DNA of 64,000 nt from an uncultured Jannaschia sp. (GTDB taxonomy: Bacteria > Pseudomonadota > Alphaproteobacteria > Rhodobacterales > Rhodobacteraceae): positions 372,001 through 436,000 of the forward strand of contig NZ_CANNEZ010000002.1 of NCBI RefSeq assembly GCF_947503795.1, in the 5' to 3' direction. Shown in pieces: positions 44,501-53,189 of this stretch. Position numbers and translations under genes: made by a program. The notes beneath the pieces were generated by a model. It was not told where the DNA came from, searched no databases, and saw only the letters and a list, made by a program, of their open reading frames with translations. The first letter of the stretch is position 1, and every line of letters starts with the position of its first letter.

Positions 44501-47500
44501 TCAGGCCGAAGCTGCCATCCGCAGCATCGTCGTCCCCGTTCTGCACGACCGTGTTGACGAAGCCCGGCATACCGGCCGGTGCGTGGAACATCACCGAGCC
44601 GTTGGGGCCGGAAACCGTGGTCATGCCGGACGCGTCGGTCGTGGTCGTGGTCGGCCCGCCGAGCGGCCCCACCTCGATCACGTCCTGCGGCCGCAGGGTG
44701 CCGACGATGGTGTCGTTGCCCCCTTCGCCCTTGAACACGATGCGGTGCGCGGAGTTCAGCCCCGTGATGTCCACCTCATCATCGCCGGTCGAGCCGTTGA
44801 TGGTGATCGTGTTGAAGTTGAGGCTGGTCGCGGTGAAGTCGCCCAGGACGACGATCGTGTCGCCTCCGACGGCTCCGCCGCCCGCGGTGAGCGGGTTCGA
44901 GTTGACGATGATCTCCTCGACGGCGTCGATCTCGGCGATCACGTTCGCGTCGTTGATCGTACCGCGGGTGATCACGATCTCGGCGTCCGAGACGATGCCG
45001 AACCCGGCAGCCGCAGCGGAGGTCATGATCGTGAACTGCTCGGCACTCGCGTCGCCCGTCAGGACGAACGTGTCGGTGTCGAGGCCGCCATCGATCAGAT
45101 CGCGACCACCGGCGCCGGCGGCGAAGTCGACGACGAGCGTGTCGTTGCCCGCGCCGCCATCGACCCGGTCGGTGCCAGCGCCGCCCTCAAGGAGGTCGTC
45201 GCCACCATTTCCGGCCAGACGGTTGTCCGCGGCGTCGCCCAGGGCGATGTCGTCGCCCTCGGTGCCGTCGAAGCGCTCCTCTGCGAGCGTGGCCATCCAG
45301 TCGTCACCGACCGGCGCCGTCTCGGCGGATGCCACGGTCTGGAGAACACCCATCCCGTCGAGGAACGCGGCGACCGCGCGGAGCGGACGTCCGACCTGGA
45401 TGCCATCCGTGTCCGGAGCCTCGTCGTTCGGCGTGTAGGTCAGACCGGTTGCGCCGGGGATATCGACCCAATCCACGCCATCGAAGGACTGCCACTGGAT
45501 GTCGATCGGCCCGTCGATCCCGGCGTCACCGCCCAGCATCGACGTGTCGAGCGCGACGACCTGACCTTCGGTCGGGGTCATGTCGCTGAGGATCAGCGAA
45601 CCGGTGATGTTCAGGTCGCCGAAGGCGACATCACCGTCGCGGAAGCGCAGGATCTCGACGTTGCGGATGATGTCCGATCCGTCGTCGATCAGCACATCCG
45701 TGGTGCCGAAGCCGGTATGCTCCACCTGGACCGAACCATCGTCCAGATAGGTCAGCGTGTACTGGGTCCGGTCGTCGTTGAAGATCGCCACGTCGACACT
45801 GTCGGTGTCGCCGCTGTCGATGATCTCGCGGACGATGTGCATCTGGCCCGGAACGATCGTACGCGACACCAGGAGCTCGAAGAGGCTCTGGCCGACCCAG
45901 GCCGCGTCCACGCCGTCTTCGGCGGTGAACACGTGGGTCAGGGTATCGACCGTCGCGATCTCGTTGCCCTGCTCGTTGGCATCGGCGCCGTCAGCCGTGA
46001 TCCGGATGCGGACGTTCAGCCAGCGATCGCCATCGAGGATGTCGTCGCCCGCGTTGCCCTGCAGCATGTCGCTGCCGGCACCGCCGAGGAGGATGTTGCC
46101 TTCCTCCCAGAAGGTCTCGCCATCGGCGATGGACACGATGTCCGACAGGCCCGCGATGCGGTCGATGCCGGCCTGGTCCAGACCGTCACGCTCGAACACG
46201 CCTTCCGCCGCCGCACCGGGCTCGACTTCCGCCGGGTCGAGTGCGCCGGGCGCAATACGGTTGTCACCGATCAGCGTGTCGTTGTGATCCCAGCCCGAGA
46301 GCGCTTCGGTCTTGTCGAAGCGGTTGCGCAGGATGTCTTCCTGGTCGGTCGTGAAGATCTTGATCCGCATGTCGGCATAGCCGTCGACCGGCACACCTTT
46401 GAAGATCGCCCAGTCGAAGCCCCACATGCCCTCGTTGCGCATGACGCTTTCGCCCTGGACCATGATGTCGTCGCCGGATTCGGCGTCGAAATCATGCTCG
46501 TCCTCACCGGCGAACATCACGTCGTGACCGATGATCGAGGAGTTGAAGAACAGCTCCGAGTTGTCACCGGCGGTGGTGTCGAAGCCGTTGCCGGCCTCCA
46601 TCCAGTCGTCCCCCTCGTTGCCGAGCAGGAAGTCGGCACCGTCGCCGCCGAGGATGAAGTCGTCACCCGAACCGCCGAAGACTTCCGAGGCATCGGCCCC
46701 GAGGAAGACCACGTCCTTGCCCGAGCCGCCCATCAGGACGTCGAGGCCGTTGGAGGTGGCCATGATGTCGTCGCCGGCTTCACCCTTGAGGAAGTCGCCT
46801 TCGTCACCGGCATCGAGGATGATGTCGGAGCCGCCGCCGCCGAGGACCTGGTCCACGCCGAAGCCGGATTCGATGTAGTCGTCGCCGGCATCGCCCCAGA
46901 TGGCGTCGTCGCCATCCCCGGTGATGATGGTGTCGTTTTCATTGGTGCCGCCGACCACGACGTGCTCGCCACCCGAGAAGCGGAGATAGTTGGTCTCGAC
47001 CTCGGTTGTGGTGGGATCGTCACGGACGACCTTGCCCATGCCGAGCGCCTCGAGGATCGGATCGTTGCCGGTCGGATCGTCGATCAGCTGGTTGGCCTGG
47101 TTCACCTCGAGGACGAAGTCGTAGAGGCCGAACGCATCCGCACCGATGTGGTGGCGCACGATGTCGTCGTCCGTGCCGCGGATGCCGTCGGCACCGGGGT
47201 CGCTGAGGTTCGTGTTGGCCAGGATCATCTTCGCGAAGGAGTTCTCCTCCAGCGCGTTGAGCAGGTTCTGACCCTGGGTCCGGGACAGGTAGTAGAACCG
47301 GTCGCCGAATTGCAGCGCCTCCATCTGCGCCTCGAAGATGGCGGTGAAGGTCGACCCCAGCATGCCGCCGAAGGGCATGGTGCGTTCGGCCAGGCCGCCG
47401 ACCCAGAGGTCGATGTTGTTCAGGCCGCTGGTCTCGGCGTCCTGCAGCAGGAAGGCGAACCGCTCTTCGTCGCTGACGGCACCGCCGCCCATGACGAGGT

Positions 47501-50330
47501 CGAACGCGGCATCGCGCTTGCCCTCGAGCGTGGTGGCTGAGGTGATCGAGGCGTGCGTGCCGTAGGCGGCGATCAGGTTGATGATCGTCGTCGGCGTGGA
47601 CAGGTTGTTGGCCAGCTCAACCCAGTTCTCATAGGGCCGCAGCCAGGTGGAGCCGGTCTGCGCATAGAGCTCGGCACGCGTATCGTTGAAGCTCGGGATG
47701 CCGGTGTCGCGACCGCGGGCGATGTTGATCGCCGGAAGGTCGAGTGGCAGGCCGAGCAGGTTGTTGCGCAGCGAGTCGACGACGAACTCGTCGATCGCGC
47801 TGCCGCGCTCGGTGGACATGCCGCGGACGATTGCCGCCGCCGCCTCGTCGGCGCTCATCGCACCGTCATTGTCGAAGGCCACCGGGTTCAGGAAGGCCGC
47901 GATCAGGCCCATGTCATCGGTGCTGAGCTCGCCCGTGGTCTCGTCGACCATGACGCGCGGCATCGCCTCCGTGAGCATCGAGTGACCGAAGCGATACACG
48001 GTGTTCGCGAATTCGGCGAAGATGGCCGGGTTGATGTCGGTCACCGCGTTGAACACGAACGGATCGATGTTCGGGTGGATCTTGCGACCGAACTCCTCAA
48101 ACACGAGGTGCTGGTACTGCATCTCGGTCGCGAAGCGGCCAGCCTGGAAGAGGCGCTCGCCGTCCCACACCAGGCCTTCGGGGCTGGTCGGAACCTCGGT
48201 GACGTCCTCGAGCAGCCACTCGTTGATGAAGTCCAGATCGCCGGTTTCCAGCACGGTCAGCTTCTGGGCATCGACCTGGCGGTTATGCTCCGAGTGGAAG
48301 ACGTGGTGGACGGCGGTCAGGCCGATATTCTCGTTGCCGCGACCGTCGCCGGTGATGAAGTGACGGTCCAGCAGCTCGTTGTCGTAGGTGCCGGTCTCGC
48401 TCAGGCCGATATCGCTGTCGCTATCGGCCGCCTTGATGCCACCGGTCTGGCTGTCGAACGGATTGGCGGCGTGGGCGATGTCGTCGAGGAAGGCGTGCCC
48501 GATGCGGATCGCGCCGGCCGTGAAGGTGTTGACCGGGTTGGCCAGATCACCCTCAACGGTGATGTCGTCGGCGGTGTTCGGGATGCCGTCGGGGCCGAGG
48601 CCGACCACGATCTGCGGCAGGCCGTTGGGCCCGCGCACGAACTCGCCATAGGCGTCGGTCCGCAGGAGCGGGATGTTCAGCACGTCGCCGTCGGTCAGCT
48701 CGATGCCGAGCATGTCGCGGGCCTGCGCCTTCACTTCGGCCCAAGTGGCGAGGCCGCCATTGGCGCCGTCGAGCAGGTGGCCCGTGGCCACCGGATTGCC
48801 GCTGGCGTCGAACGCGTACTCGCGGGTGAAGACCTGGTGCGAGGCATGCGAGGTGTAGGTCTGGTTCTGGTCGACGAAGGGCGTCGTGGTGTTCTGCCCT
48901 TCATGCGTGGTGTCGTCCGCCGTGCCCATGATGCCGTCGGCACCAGGTCCGTCGACCGGGGTCGAGCGGGTGACGGCCATGAAGCGCAGGTGGTTCGGCA
49001 GATCGTCCGCCGTGCCCGCGATGCCGTCCTCGCCCAGGACGAGCGGATCGTCGGCCTGCAGCGGGATGAAAATCGTGCCGTTGTCGCCCTTGGTGATCAG
49101 GTCGAGGCCGTGATCGAAGAACTGACCGAAGAAGGTCATCCACGCGTTGAACGGCGCCGAGATGCCATCGTCGGGCGCGATGTTCGGCAGCGACTGGAGG
49201 TCTTCGTCGGTGATCTCGATCTGTGTGCCGCTCGTGGCGGTCAGGTTGACGTCGTCGATGAGTATCTCGCCGCCCGAAACGCGGGCGATCTCGACGCGGA
49301 GCGTTTCACCCACATGGTCCGCGAGCATGGTCTTGTCGGCGGATACCGTCATGTCCGCCCAAGCCAAATTGGCCAGCGCAGGAGTAGGCACTTCGGAAAT
49401 AACCGTCGTCGAACCGTCGGCGGCGACGGCAACGAGGCGTGCCACGCCGTTGATCGGGTTGCCTTCCGCTCGGTCACCAACGCGGAACGTAAGTTCGTAA
49501 TCGGCATTGGCCGTGATGGTTCCGGCATCCTGGCTCAGCGAGCCCCCCATGCCGAGCCACGCGACGGCCTCGCCCGAGAAGCCAGTGAGGTCCGTGCTGG
49601 CTTCCGGGGCCCAGGTCCCGACGCGACCGGTCGAATCCCAGCCGATCGGCGCAGTTCGGGTGTAGGCGCCCGCGGGCGGGTTGAACACGCCGGGCGTGCC
49701 GGGCGTGAGATCGTCCAACTCGAAGCCGGTGTTCAGCAGGCCGACATCGGCGGGCGGCGGGCCTTCGCCGGGACGGACCGGGATCGCATCTTCGCCGTAC
49801 TTCTCGTGGAAGGCGGCGAGGGCGGCGTCGCTGGCGAACCAGGCTTCGACGGCGGCCGGGTTGTCGGTGCTCAGCGAATTGACGAGGTTCGAGATGATGC
49901 GCGGATCGGCATCGGCGACGTTGCCGGAATGCCCGCCATTGATGAAGGGCGAGCCGGTCGGGGCGCCTTCCACGCCGTAATCGGTGTTGGTAACTTCGAG
50001 GCCCGATCCGGGCGCGCCGAGCGGCATCACATCGCCATCGGCCTCGTCGCGGAAGTCGGTGCTCAGCATGCGCGGCATCGCCTGGTCGGCGGCTCCCCAC
50101 TGCTCGCGGCCCTCCACAAGGTTGTTCAGCGACCCGTCGACCGTGCGCAGGCCGTAGGGCACCAGCGGGTCGGAAATGGCGAGAACGGCACCCACGGTGC
50201 CCTCGGGCACGACGTTGCCGTCGGCGTCGACATAGATTTCGGTCAGAGGCGTGCCAGCGGCGTGGGCCTCGGAAATTTTGATCTGACGCAGAACAAATGC
50301 CAGATCGGCGGCGTTGAGCTTAAGAGCCAT
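41580..50330 (-). CDS. Giant secreted RTX protein with two animal-type haem peroxidase domains
   Basis: A 2916-residue protein, by far the largest here. A leader of 200 residues precedes a jelly-roll, carbohydrate-binding-like module (about 200-368). Peroxidase domain 1 (about 385-1040) has the Asp-distal His pair D406-H407, the Arg/Glu motif GDGRGNEN (R664, E667) and proximal H783 in YRFGHS. RTX repeats follow (about 1130-1300 and 1415-1435), then a linker with Ig-like stretch (about 1575-1670) and more RTX (1685-1760). Domain 2 (about 1940-2605) repeats the set: D2056-H2057, R2241/E2244, H2342. An acidic Asn/Gly linker, RTX (2655-2830) and a hydrophobic C-terminus (DDFML) close it. No signal peptide, consistent with type I export. 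Oxidised substrate (halide or phenolic) is not readable. Confidence 0.93.
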   Translation of the reverse strand: MALKLNAADLAFVLRQIKISEAHAAGTPLTEIYVDADGNVVPEGTVGAVLAISDPLVPYGLRTVDGSLNNLVEGREQWGAADQAMPRMLSTDFRDEADGDVMPLGAPGSGLEVTNTDYGVEGAPTGSPFINGGHSGNVADADPRIISNLVNSLSTDNPAAVEAWFASDAALAAFHEKYGEDAIPVRPGEGPPPADVGLLNTGFELDDLTPGTPGVFNPPAGAYTRTAPIGWDSTGRVGTWAPEASTDLTGFSGEAVAWLGMGGSLSQDAGTITANADYELTFRVGDRAEGNPINGVARLVAVAADGSTTVISEVPTPALANLAWADMTVSADKTMLADHVGETLRVEIARVSGGEILIDDVNLTATSGTQIEITDEDLQSLPNIAPDDGISAPFNAWMTFFGQFFDHGLDLITKGDNGTIFIPLQADDPLVLGEDGIAGTADDLPNHLRFMAVTRSTPVDGPGADGIMGTADDTTHEGQNTTTPFVDQNQTYTSHASHQVFTREYAFDASGNPVATGHLLDGANGGLATWAEVKAQARDMLGIELTDGDVLNIPLLRTDAYGEFVRGPNGLPQIVVGLGPDGIPNTADDITVEGDLANPVNTFTAGAIRIGHAFLDDIAHAANPFDSQTGGIKAADSDSDIGLSETGTYDNELLDRHFITGDGRGNENIGLTAVHHVFHSEHNRQVDAQKLTVLETGDLDFINEWLLEDVTEVPTSPEGLVWDGERLFQAGRFATEMQYQHLVFEEFGRKIHPNIDPFVFNAVTDINPAIFAEFANTVYRFGHSMLTEAMPRVMVDETTGELSTDDMGLIAAFLNPVAFDNDGAMSADEAAAAIVRGMSTERGSAIDEFVVDSLRNNLLGLPLDLPAINIARGRDTGIPSFNDTRAELYAQTGSTWLRPYENWVELANNLSTPTTIINLIAAYGTHASITSATTLEGKRDAAFDLVMGGGAVSDEERFAFLLQDAETSGLNNIDLWVGGLAERTMPFGGMLGSTFTAIFEAQMEALQFGDRFYYLSRTQGQNLLNALEENSFAKMILANTNLSDPGADGIRGTDDDIVRHHIGADAFGLYDFVLEVNQANQLIDDPTGNDPILEALGMGKVVRDDPTTTEVETNYLRFSGGEHVVVGGTNENDTIITGDGDDAIWGDAGDDYIESGFGVDQVLGGGGSDIILDAGDEGDFLKGEAGDDIMATSNGLDVLMGGSGKDVVFLGADASEVFGGSGDDFILGGDGADFLLGNEGDDWMEAGNGFDTTAGDNSELFFNSSIIGHDVMFAGEDEHDFDAESGDDIMVQGESVMRNEGMWGFDWAIFKGVPVDGYADMRIKIFTTDQEDILRNRFDKTEALSGWDHNDTLIGDNRIAPGALDPAEVEPGAAAEGVFERDGLDQAGIDRIAGLSDIVSIADGETFWEEGNILLGGAGSDMLQGNAGDDILDGDRWLNVRIRITADGADANEQGNEIATVDTLTHVFTAEDGVDAAWVGQSLFELLVSRTIVPGQMHIVREIIDSGDTDSVDVAIFNDDRTQYTLTYLDDGSVQVEHTGFGTTDVLIDDGSDIIRNVEILRFRDGDVAFGDLNITGSLILSDMTPTEGQVVALDTSMLGGDAGIDGPIDIQWQSFDGVDWVDIPGATGLTYTPNDEAPDTDGIQVGRPLRAVAAFLDGMGVLQTVASAETAPVGDDWMATLAEERFDGTEGDDIALGDAADNRLAGNGGDDLLEGGAGTDRVDGGAGNDTLVVDFAAGAGGRDLIDGGLDTDTFVLTGDASAEQFTIMTSAAAAGFGIVSDAEIVITRGTINDANVIAEIDAVEEIIVNSNPLTAGGGAVGGDTIVVLGDFTATSLNFNTITINGSTGDDEVDITGLNSAHRIVFKGEGGNDTIVGTLRPQDVIEVGPLGGPTTTTTDASGMTTVSGPNGSVMFHAPAGMPGFVNTVVQNGDDDAADGSFGLTQRDLDGLSNLVKGLAPFEGSDDGAHAAGIRTLSGEGNNIANPEFGAADEPFIRLTEARYGDADDAGNREVNPIFDGLDPRTISNVLGDQEVDLATSAKNANALFTAFGQYFDHGLTFIAKDSANGTIAIGGEGSERSPTSDNPADLTRAQVVGHDADGNPMHVNKTSPFIDQNQAYGSHELVGQFLRESDGNQGFGMRLLSGEPDPSDPEFNLLPTLRDLIEHHWAADTIFTDPSLPNGAQSFREAFPGLVDETTGAIDGEMVKMMASDFMGSTHALLIDTNPYLNLLDHRIAGDGRANENVALTSIHTIWARNHTFHVENLVASGFEGSPEEVFQAAKLLNVAEYQRVVYEDFADMLLGGMRDPDGGTGDHGWDGYDDTVDARISHEFAAAVYRFGHSMISETVQVMGPDGNPIQVPLFDAFLNPTNAAEAFNGPLPQGYVPQPGYTQLGTKAILEGATTQAAEEVDFNIVDAVRNDLVRVNADLFSFNVARGWDIGLGTLNQVRADLAASTNRHIAEAVGLAGDLSPYADWGDFQARNGLSNEVIAQLMEAYPDLVLSTQEEIDAFVAVNPGLTLLDGENGAKIVKGIDRVDLWVGGLAEKHVNGGMVGQTFWVVIHEQLDRLQEGDRFYYIDQFDNFDFYQQFGEDTTFASIVDRNSGIEGLDNTIFDSVNDGAGDGNDGGADNGGDDDNGNDDNGNDDQSPAVGDAIVGSEIAEAMFGTDGADNMLGLGGNDMMFGGEGSDNMIAGAGNDMMFGDAGNDRMFGDEGDDFIDAGAGNDFVVGGEGDDMFLASVGDGSDVYYGDAIEGGTGTDTLDMSAIMSNITADLGSGTNGRGSAQSADSGNDVLWNVENFLGGSGDDVVTAGKGVNEMDGGAGADTYRFLSAEDADGDIITGFEPGDRIDLTGMSDGTLALVSDAFTGTGEVMVSHETRADGDYTVVQGNLEGDNGSEFSINIKGRHDLSSDDFML

Positions 50331-50631
50331 GACGGACTTCCCCCTAGAAGATGGGAGAAGTGTCTCATTGGCTTGGGTTAACCGTTAGGTGCTTAGGACT
50401 CGTTAACCTCCTACCCGATGGGATCACCCATCCATGGTTCCTTCGTAGAGGAGGCGTATTGGACCAAGGTCCCGATTCGGTACGGGCCAAGGTCGGGGTC
50501 GCAAAAGGCCTAGTTTCCCGAATGCCTCGAAATCGCCTTGTTTCATGGGCAATTCAGGCGTTCGGTGCATCGGGCGGCCACAATGCCGGTCTGATGTCGT
50601 GATAGGTAAAGATCGTGGCTGAATTAGGGCC
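50331..50631. other. Divergent promoter region between the peroxidase and histidine kinase genes
   Basis: 301 bp that are visibly poorer in G+C than the surroundings. They hold the 5' regions of both genes. GTTAAC, a rare word in such DNA, occurs at 50377-50382 (inside GGTTAACC) and 50402-50407, and once more at 50659-50664 just inside the kinase gene. I see no protein-coding candidate on either strand. Confidence 0.6.
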
Positions 50632-52035
50632 GTGACGAGAGTGAGCAGGGCTGTGATCGTTAACGAAGACGGTGCCATCGACCGATTCGCCCCCCCATCC
50701 GAATCGCCAAAAATGCGCCTTCCGCGCCCGCTTCTCGTCTCGGTTCTCACCGGCCTGATGGTCATGGGATCGATGCTCTGGCTGGGCCTCTTCATCACCA
50801 ATTCCTACCGCGATCTTCAGCTCCGGGCGCTGGCCGATGCGGGCGGAAACTACGTCGATGGCCTCTTGGCGCCGATGGTCCTCACCGCCGCCGCTGGCGG
50901 GGATGCCGCGACGGACCCCGCCGATCTCGGCGAACGCCTGACGGACCTGTCGCGATCCTTGCCCCAAGGCGAGACGTTGGGCGTGCTGCGCGCCTGGAGC
51001 CCGGACGGCCAACTGGTCTTTGGCAGCCTCGAGGGCGACACGGCCGGCACGCATGACGTCGACGAGATCATCGAGGTGGCCGAGGGTGGCATCATGTGGG
51101 AGCTGGTGCTCGACGAGGAGGAGGCCGAAGGCGCGCCGATCGCTGCGCCCTTCCTCGAGATCTACGTCCCGATCCGCGACGAGGTCTCGGGTCACACGAT
51201 CGCCGTGGGCGAGGTTTACCGCGACGCCACCGCGCTTGTCCGCGAACGGCATCGCGTCGAAGCGGCGGTCTGGGGCGGCATCGGGCTGGCGACGCTGGGT
51301 CTTCTGCTGGTGCTCGGGCTTACGGCCCGCCAGAGCGCCAAGCTCCGGGCGAACCTGCACCGCGAACGGGTCGTGACCGCACAGAACGCCCGGCTTCGGG
51401 CCGAGGCCGAGAACGCGCGCACCGAAGTGACCCTTGCCAACGAGATGGTGCTGAACGTCGTTGGGGCCGAGCTGCATGACGGGCCGATCCAGACGCTCGC
51501 TCTGGGTGCCCTGCTGAGCGGGACCGATCAGCGACCGCTGCCGGACGGAACCAGCGCGCTGGGCCTGATCGGGTCCGCGCTGCGGCAGCTGCGCTCGATC
51601 TCCGACGGTCTCATCCTGCCGGAGCTCGCGGACCTGACGGTGACGGAGATCGTGAAGGTCGCCGCGCGCCGCCACCAGGATTCGACCGGCCGCTCGGTCG
51701 CGCTGGACCTGAAGCTTCCGTCCGAGGCGCTCGACACGCCCCGCCGGACCTGCCTGTTCCGCGTCGTCCAAGAAGGGCTCCGCAACGCGCAGCGTCACGC
51801 GGACGGCGACGGTCAGGAGATCCGGTGCTGGACCGAGAACGACGCGATCCGCATCGTCATCCGCAACGACGTCGACCCGTCGCGGGCCCCGGCGAAATCA
51901 CCCGGCGGCGGGCTGGGCCTACGGGGCATGCGCCGGCGGCTGGACGTGTTCGGTGGAACGCTCGACTTCGACGTCGAAAACGGCCGCGCGACGCTGGACG
52001 CCACGCTGCCGCTCGGGGCGTCGCGCCGGATCTGA
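50632..52035 (+). CDS. Sensor histidine kinase, NarL-system type
   Basis: A 467-residue membrane sensor. Helix 1 (about 33-56) and helix 2 (about 212-231) frame a periplasmic domain of about 155 residues without a recognised fold. A short coiled coil leads to the phospho-acceptor motif AELHDGPIQTLALG with His282, then the HATPase_c domain with FRVVQEGLRNAQRHADG (N box) and GGGLGLRGMRRRL (G box). The response regulator gene is convergent and abuts its stop codon with no gap. The GTG at 50632 gives a 27-residue cytoplasmic head; the ATG at 50713, just before helix 1, is an equally good start. A role in regulating the adjacent peroxidase is inferred from position only. Confidence 0.88.
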   Translation: MTRVSRAVIVNEDGAIDRFAPPSESPKMRLPRPLLVSVLTGLMVMGSMLWLGLFITNSYRDLQLRALADAGGNYVDGLLAPMVLTAAAGGDAATDPADLGERLTDLSRSLPQGETLGVLRAWSPDGQLVFGSLEGDTAGTHDVDEIIEVAEGGIMWELVLDEEEAEGAPIAAPFLEIYVPIRDEVSGHTIAVGEVYRDATALVRERHRVEAAVWGGIGLATLGLLLVLGLTARQSAKLRANLHRERVVTAQNARLRAEAENARTEVTLANEMVLNVVGAELHDGPIQTLALGALLSGTDQRPLPDGTSALGLIGSALRQLRSISDGLILPELADLTVTEIVKVAARRHQDSTGRSVALDLKLPSEALDTPRRTCLFRVVQEGLRNAQRHADGDGQEIRCWTENDAIRIVIRNDVDPSRAPAKSPGGGLGLRGMRRRLDVFGGTLDFDVENGRATLDATLPLGASRRI

Positions 52036-52704
52036 TCAGTTGAGGGCGGCGGCCCGCGGCGCTTCGACCTGCTGCTGCGGCAGCGACTGCGCGGCCAGCA
52101 CCACCTCGAGGCGGTTCCGCACGTTCAGCTTCTGCATCAGGATCGACATGTAGTGCTTCACCGTCTTCTCGCTGATCTCCAGCGCGTCGGCGATTTCCTT
52201 GTTCGTCTGCCCCGTCAGCAGGAGGCGCAGGACCTGGTCCTCGCGCGGGCTGAAGGCGATGCGCTTGTGCGTTTCCTTGCGACGGGCCTTTTCGCGCAGG
52301 CCCGTGACGACCTTCATCGCGAAGGACGGCGTGATGTAGTTCTCACCCTTGTTCACCTGCCGGATCGCGTCCGTCAGGTCGTCGAGCGAGCTGCCCTTGA
52401 GTGCGAAGCCCGTGGCCCCCGCCTCGAGGATGGCGATCGCCTTCTCGATGGAACAGGTGGCCGAGAAGGCGAGGATACGGGTATCCGGAAAATCGCGGCC
52501 GGTCTTGGCGATCGCCTCGAGCACGTTTCCGGGCATGGAGAAATCGGCGACCAGGACATCGGGGTGATGGGCCTCCACGATGTCGTGAATCGCATCTGCG
52601 TCGCATCCGGTCCCGACGACTTTGAACTCGTCGTTCCCGGACATCAGGTGACACAGGCCCGACAGAAGGATCGGATGGTCGTCGATGAACGCTACGGTAA
52701 TCAT
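52036..52704 (-). CDS. LuxR/NarL family response regulator
   Basis: A 222-residue two-domain regulator. The receiver domain has Asp8-Asp9 (VAFIDDHPILLSG), phospho-acceptor Asp54 (VLVADFSMPG), a switch residue in ILAFSATCS and the C-terminal Lys in GFALKGSS. The C-terminal LuxR HTH reads FSPREDQVLRLLLTGQTNKEIADALEISEKTVKHYMSILMQKLNV, here cited in part by its key residues SPRE and EKTVK. It is the obvious partner of the convergent histidine kinase. ATG 52704 begins directly at the receiver domain; the open frame extends further upstream without a good start. Confidence 0.92.
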   Translation of the reverse strand: MITVAFIDDHPILLSGLCHLMSGNDEFKVVGTGCDADAIHDIVEAHHPDVLVADFSMPGNVLEAIAKTGRDFPDTRILAFSATCSIEKAIAILEAGATGFALKGSSLDDLTDAIRQVNKGENYITPSFAMKVVTGLREKARRKETHKRIAFSPREDQVLRLLLTGQTNKEIADALEISEKTVKHYMSILMQKLNVRNRLEVVLAAQSLPQQQVEAPRAAALN

Positions 52705-53189
52705 GAACCCAACCTCAGCACAGCGCGCCGAACACAAGGCGCAGGGAAAAATTCGCCCCAAAAACAAGGGCGTTACAGGTCGTCAAAATCGCAAAACTCG
52801 GTCTGATCGTCATTTTAGTCGATGCAGTAGGCAAAGCAACGCTGATCGGTGACTCTGCGGCAACTCTTTGTATGCGTTGATAATCAACGGGTTAGGGCGC
52901 AACCGTCTGAAATTTGGGCAGGCGGAACAGACTGTTCTCGGCAAGGAGGCGCCCAAAACGGCCGCCGCGATTAACGGATTGGTAACGAATTTTCGGGCCT
53001 GCGATTCGGCGATTCGTTTTCGTCTTGGACGCAGTCCGGCTGCGGGTGCCGGGATTGGTTCCGATCCGATGGCCTTCGCGGACCAATGACTTCTCCCCGC
53101 AGGCTTGTGCGCATCATGCCGACAGGATTCCTGACATGAATTCAGATATATAGATGTGTCCAAACGACGCATGGCGGAAACCGTGCTGT
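52705..53189. other. Long intergenic region between the response regulator and hemN
   Basis: 485 bp, lower in G+C than the genes on both sides. It contains the promoter side of the response regulator and the 3' end of hemN. Short open frames on both strands have no coding character. The only structured element I see is the inverted repeat at 52875-52889, described separately. Confidence 0.55.
52875..52889. promoter_or_regulatory. Inverted repeat CGTTGAT-A-ATCAACG
   Basis: Perfect 7-bp arms around a single A, 171 bp upstream of the response regulator start. The half-sites look like FNR half-sites (TTGAT/ATCAA), but the spacer is 1 bp instead of 4, so FNR binding is unlikely. It may be the site of another dimeric regulator, possibly the LuxR-type regulator itself. 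Confidence 0.4.

Noticed and set aside
41610-47540. A very long open frame on the plus strand, antisense to the peroxidase gene
   Set aside because: It lies wholly inside the minus-strand peroxidase gene, lacks a domain I can recognise and is rich in Val/Asp/Ala/Arg as expected from the complement of a high-GC, Asp/Gly-rich gene. It is a shadow frame.
52810-53172. Small open frames on both strands in the gap before hemN
   Set aside because: No ribosome site, no family resemblance and low-complexity composition; the gap is better explained as a regulatory region.
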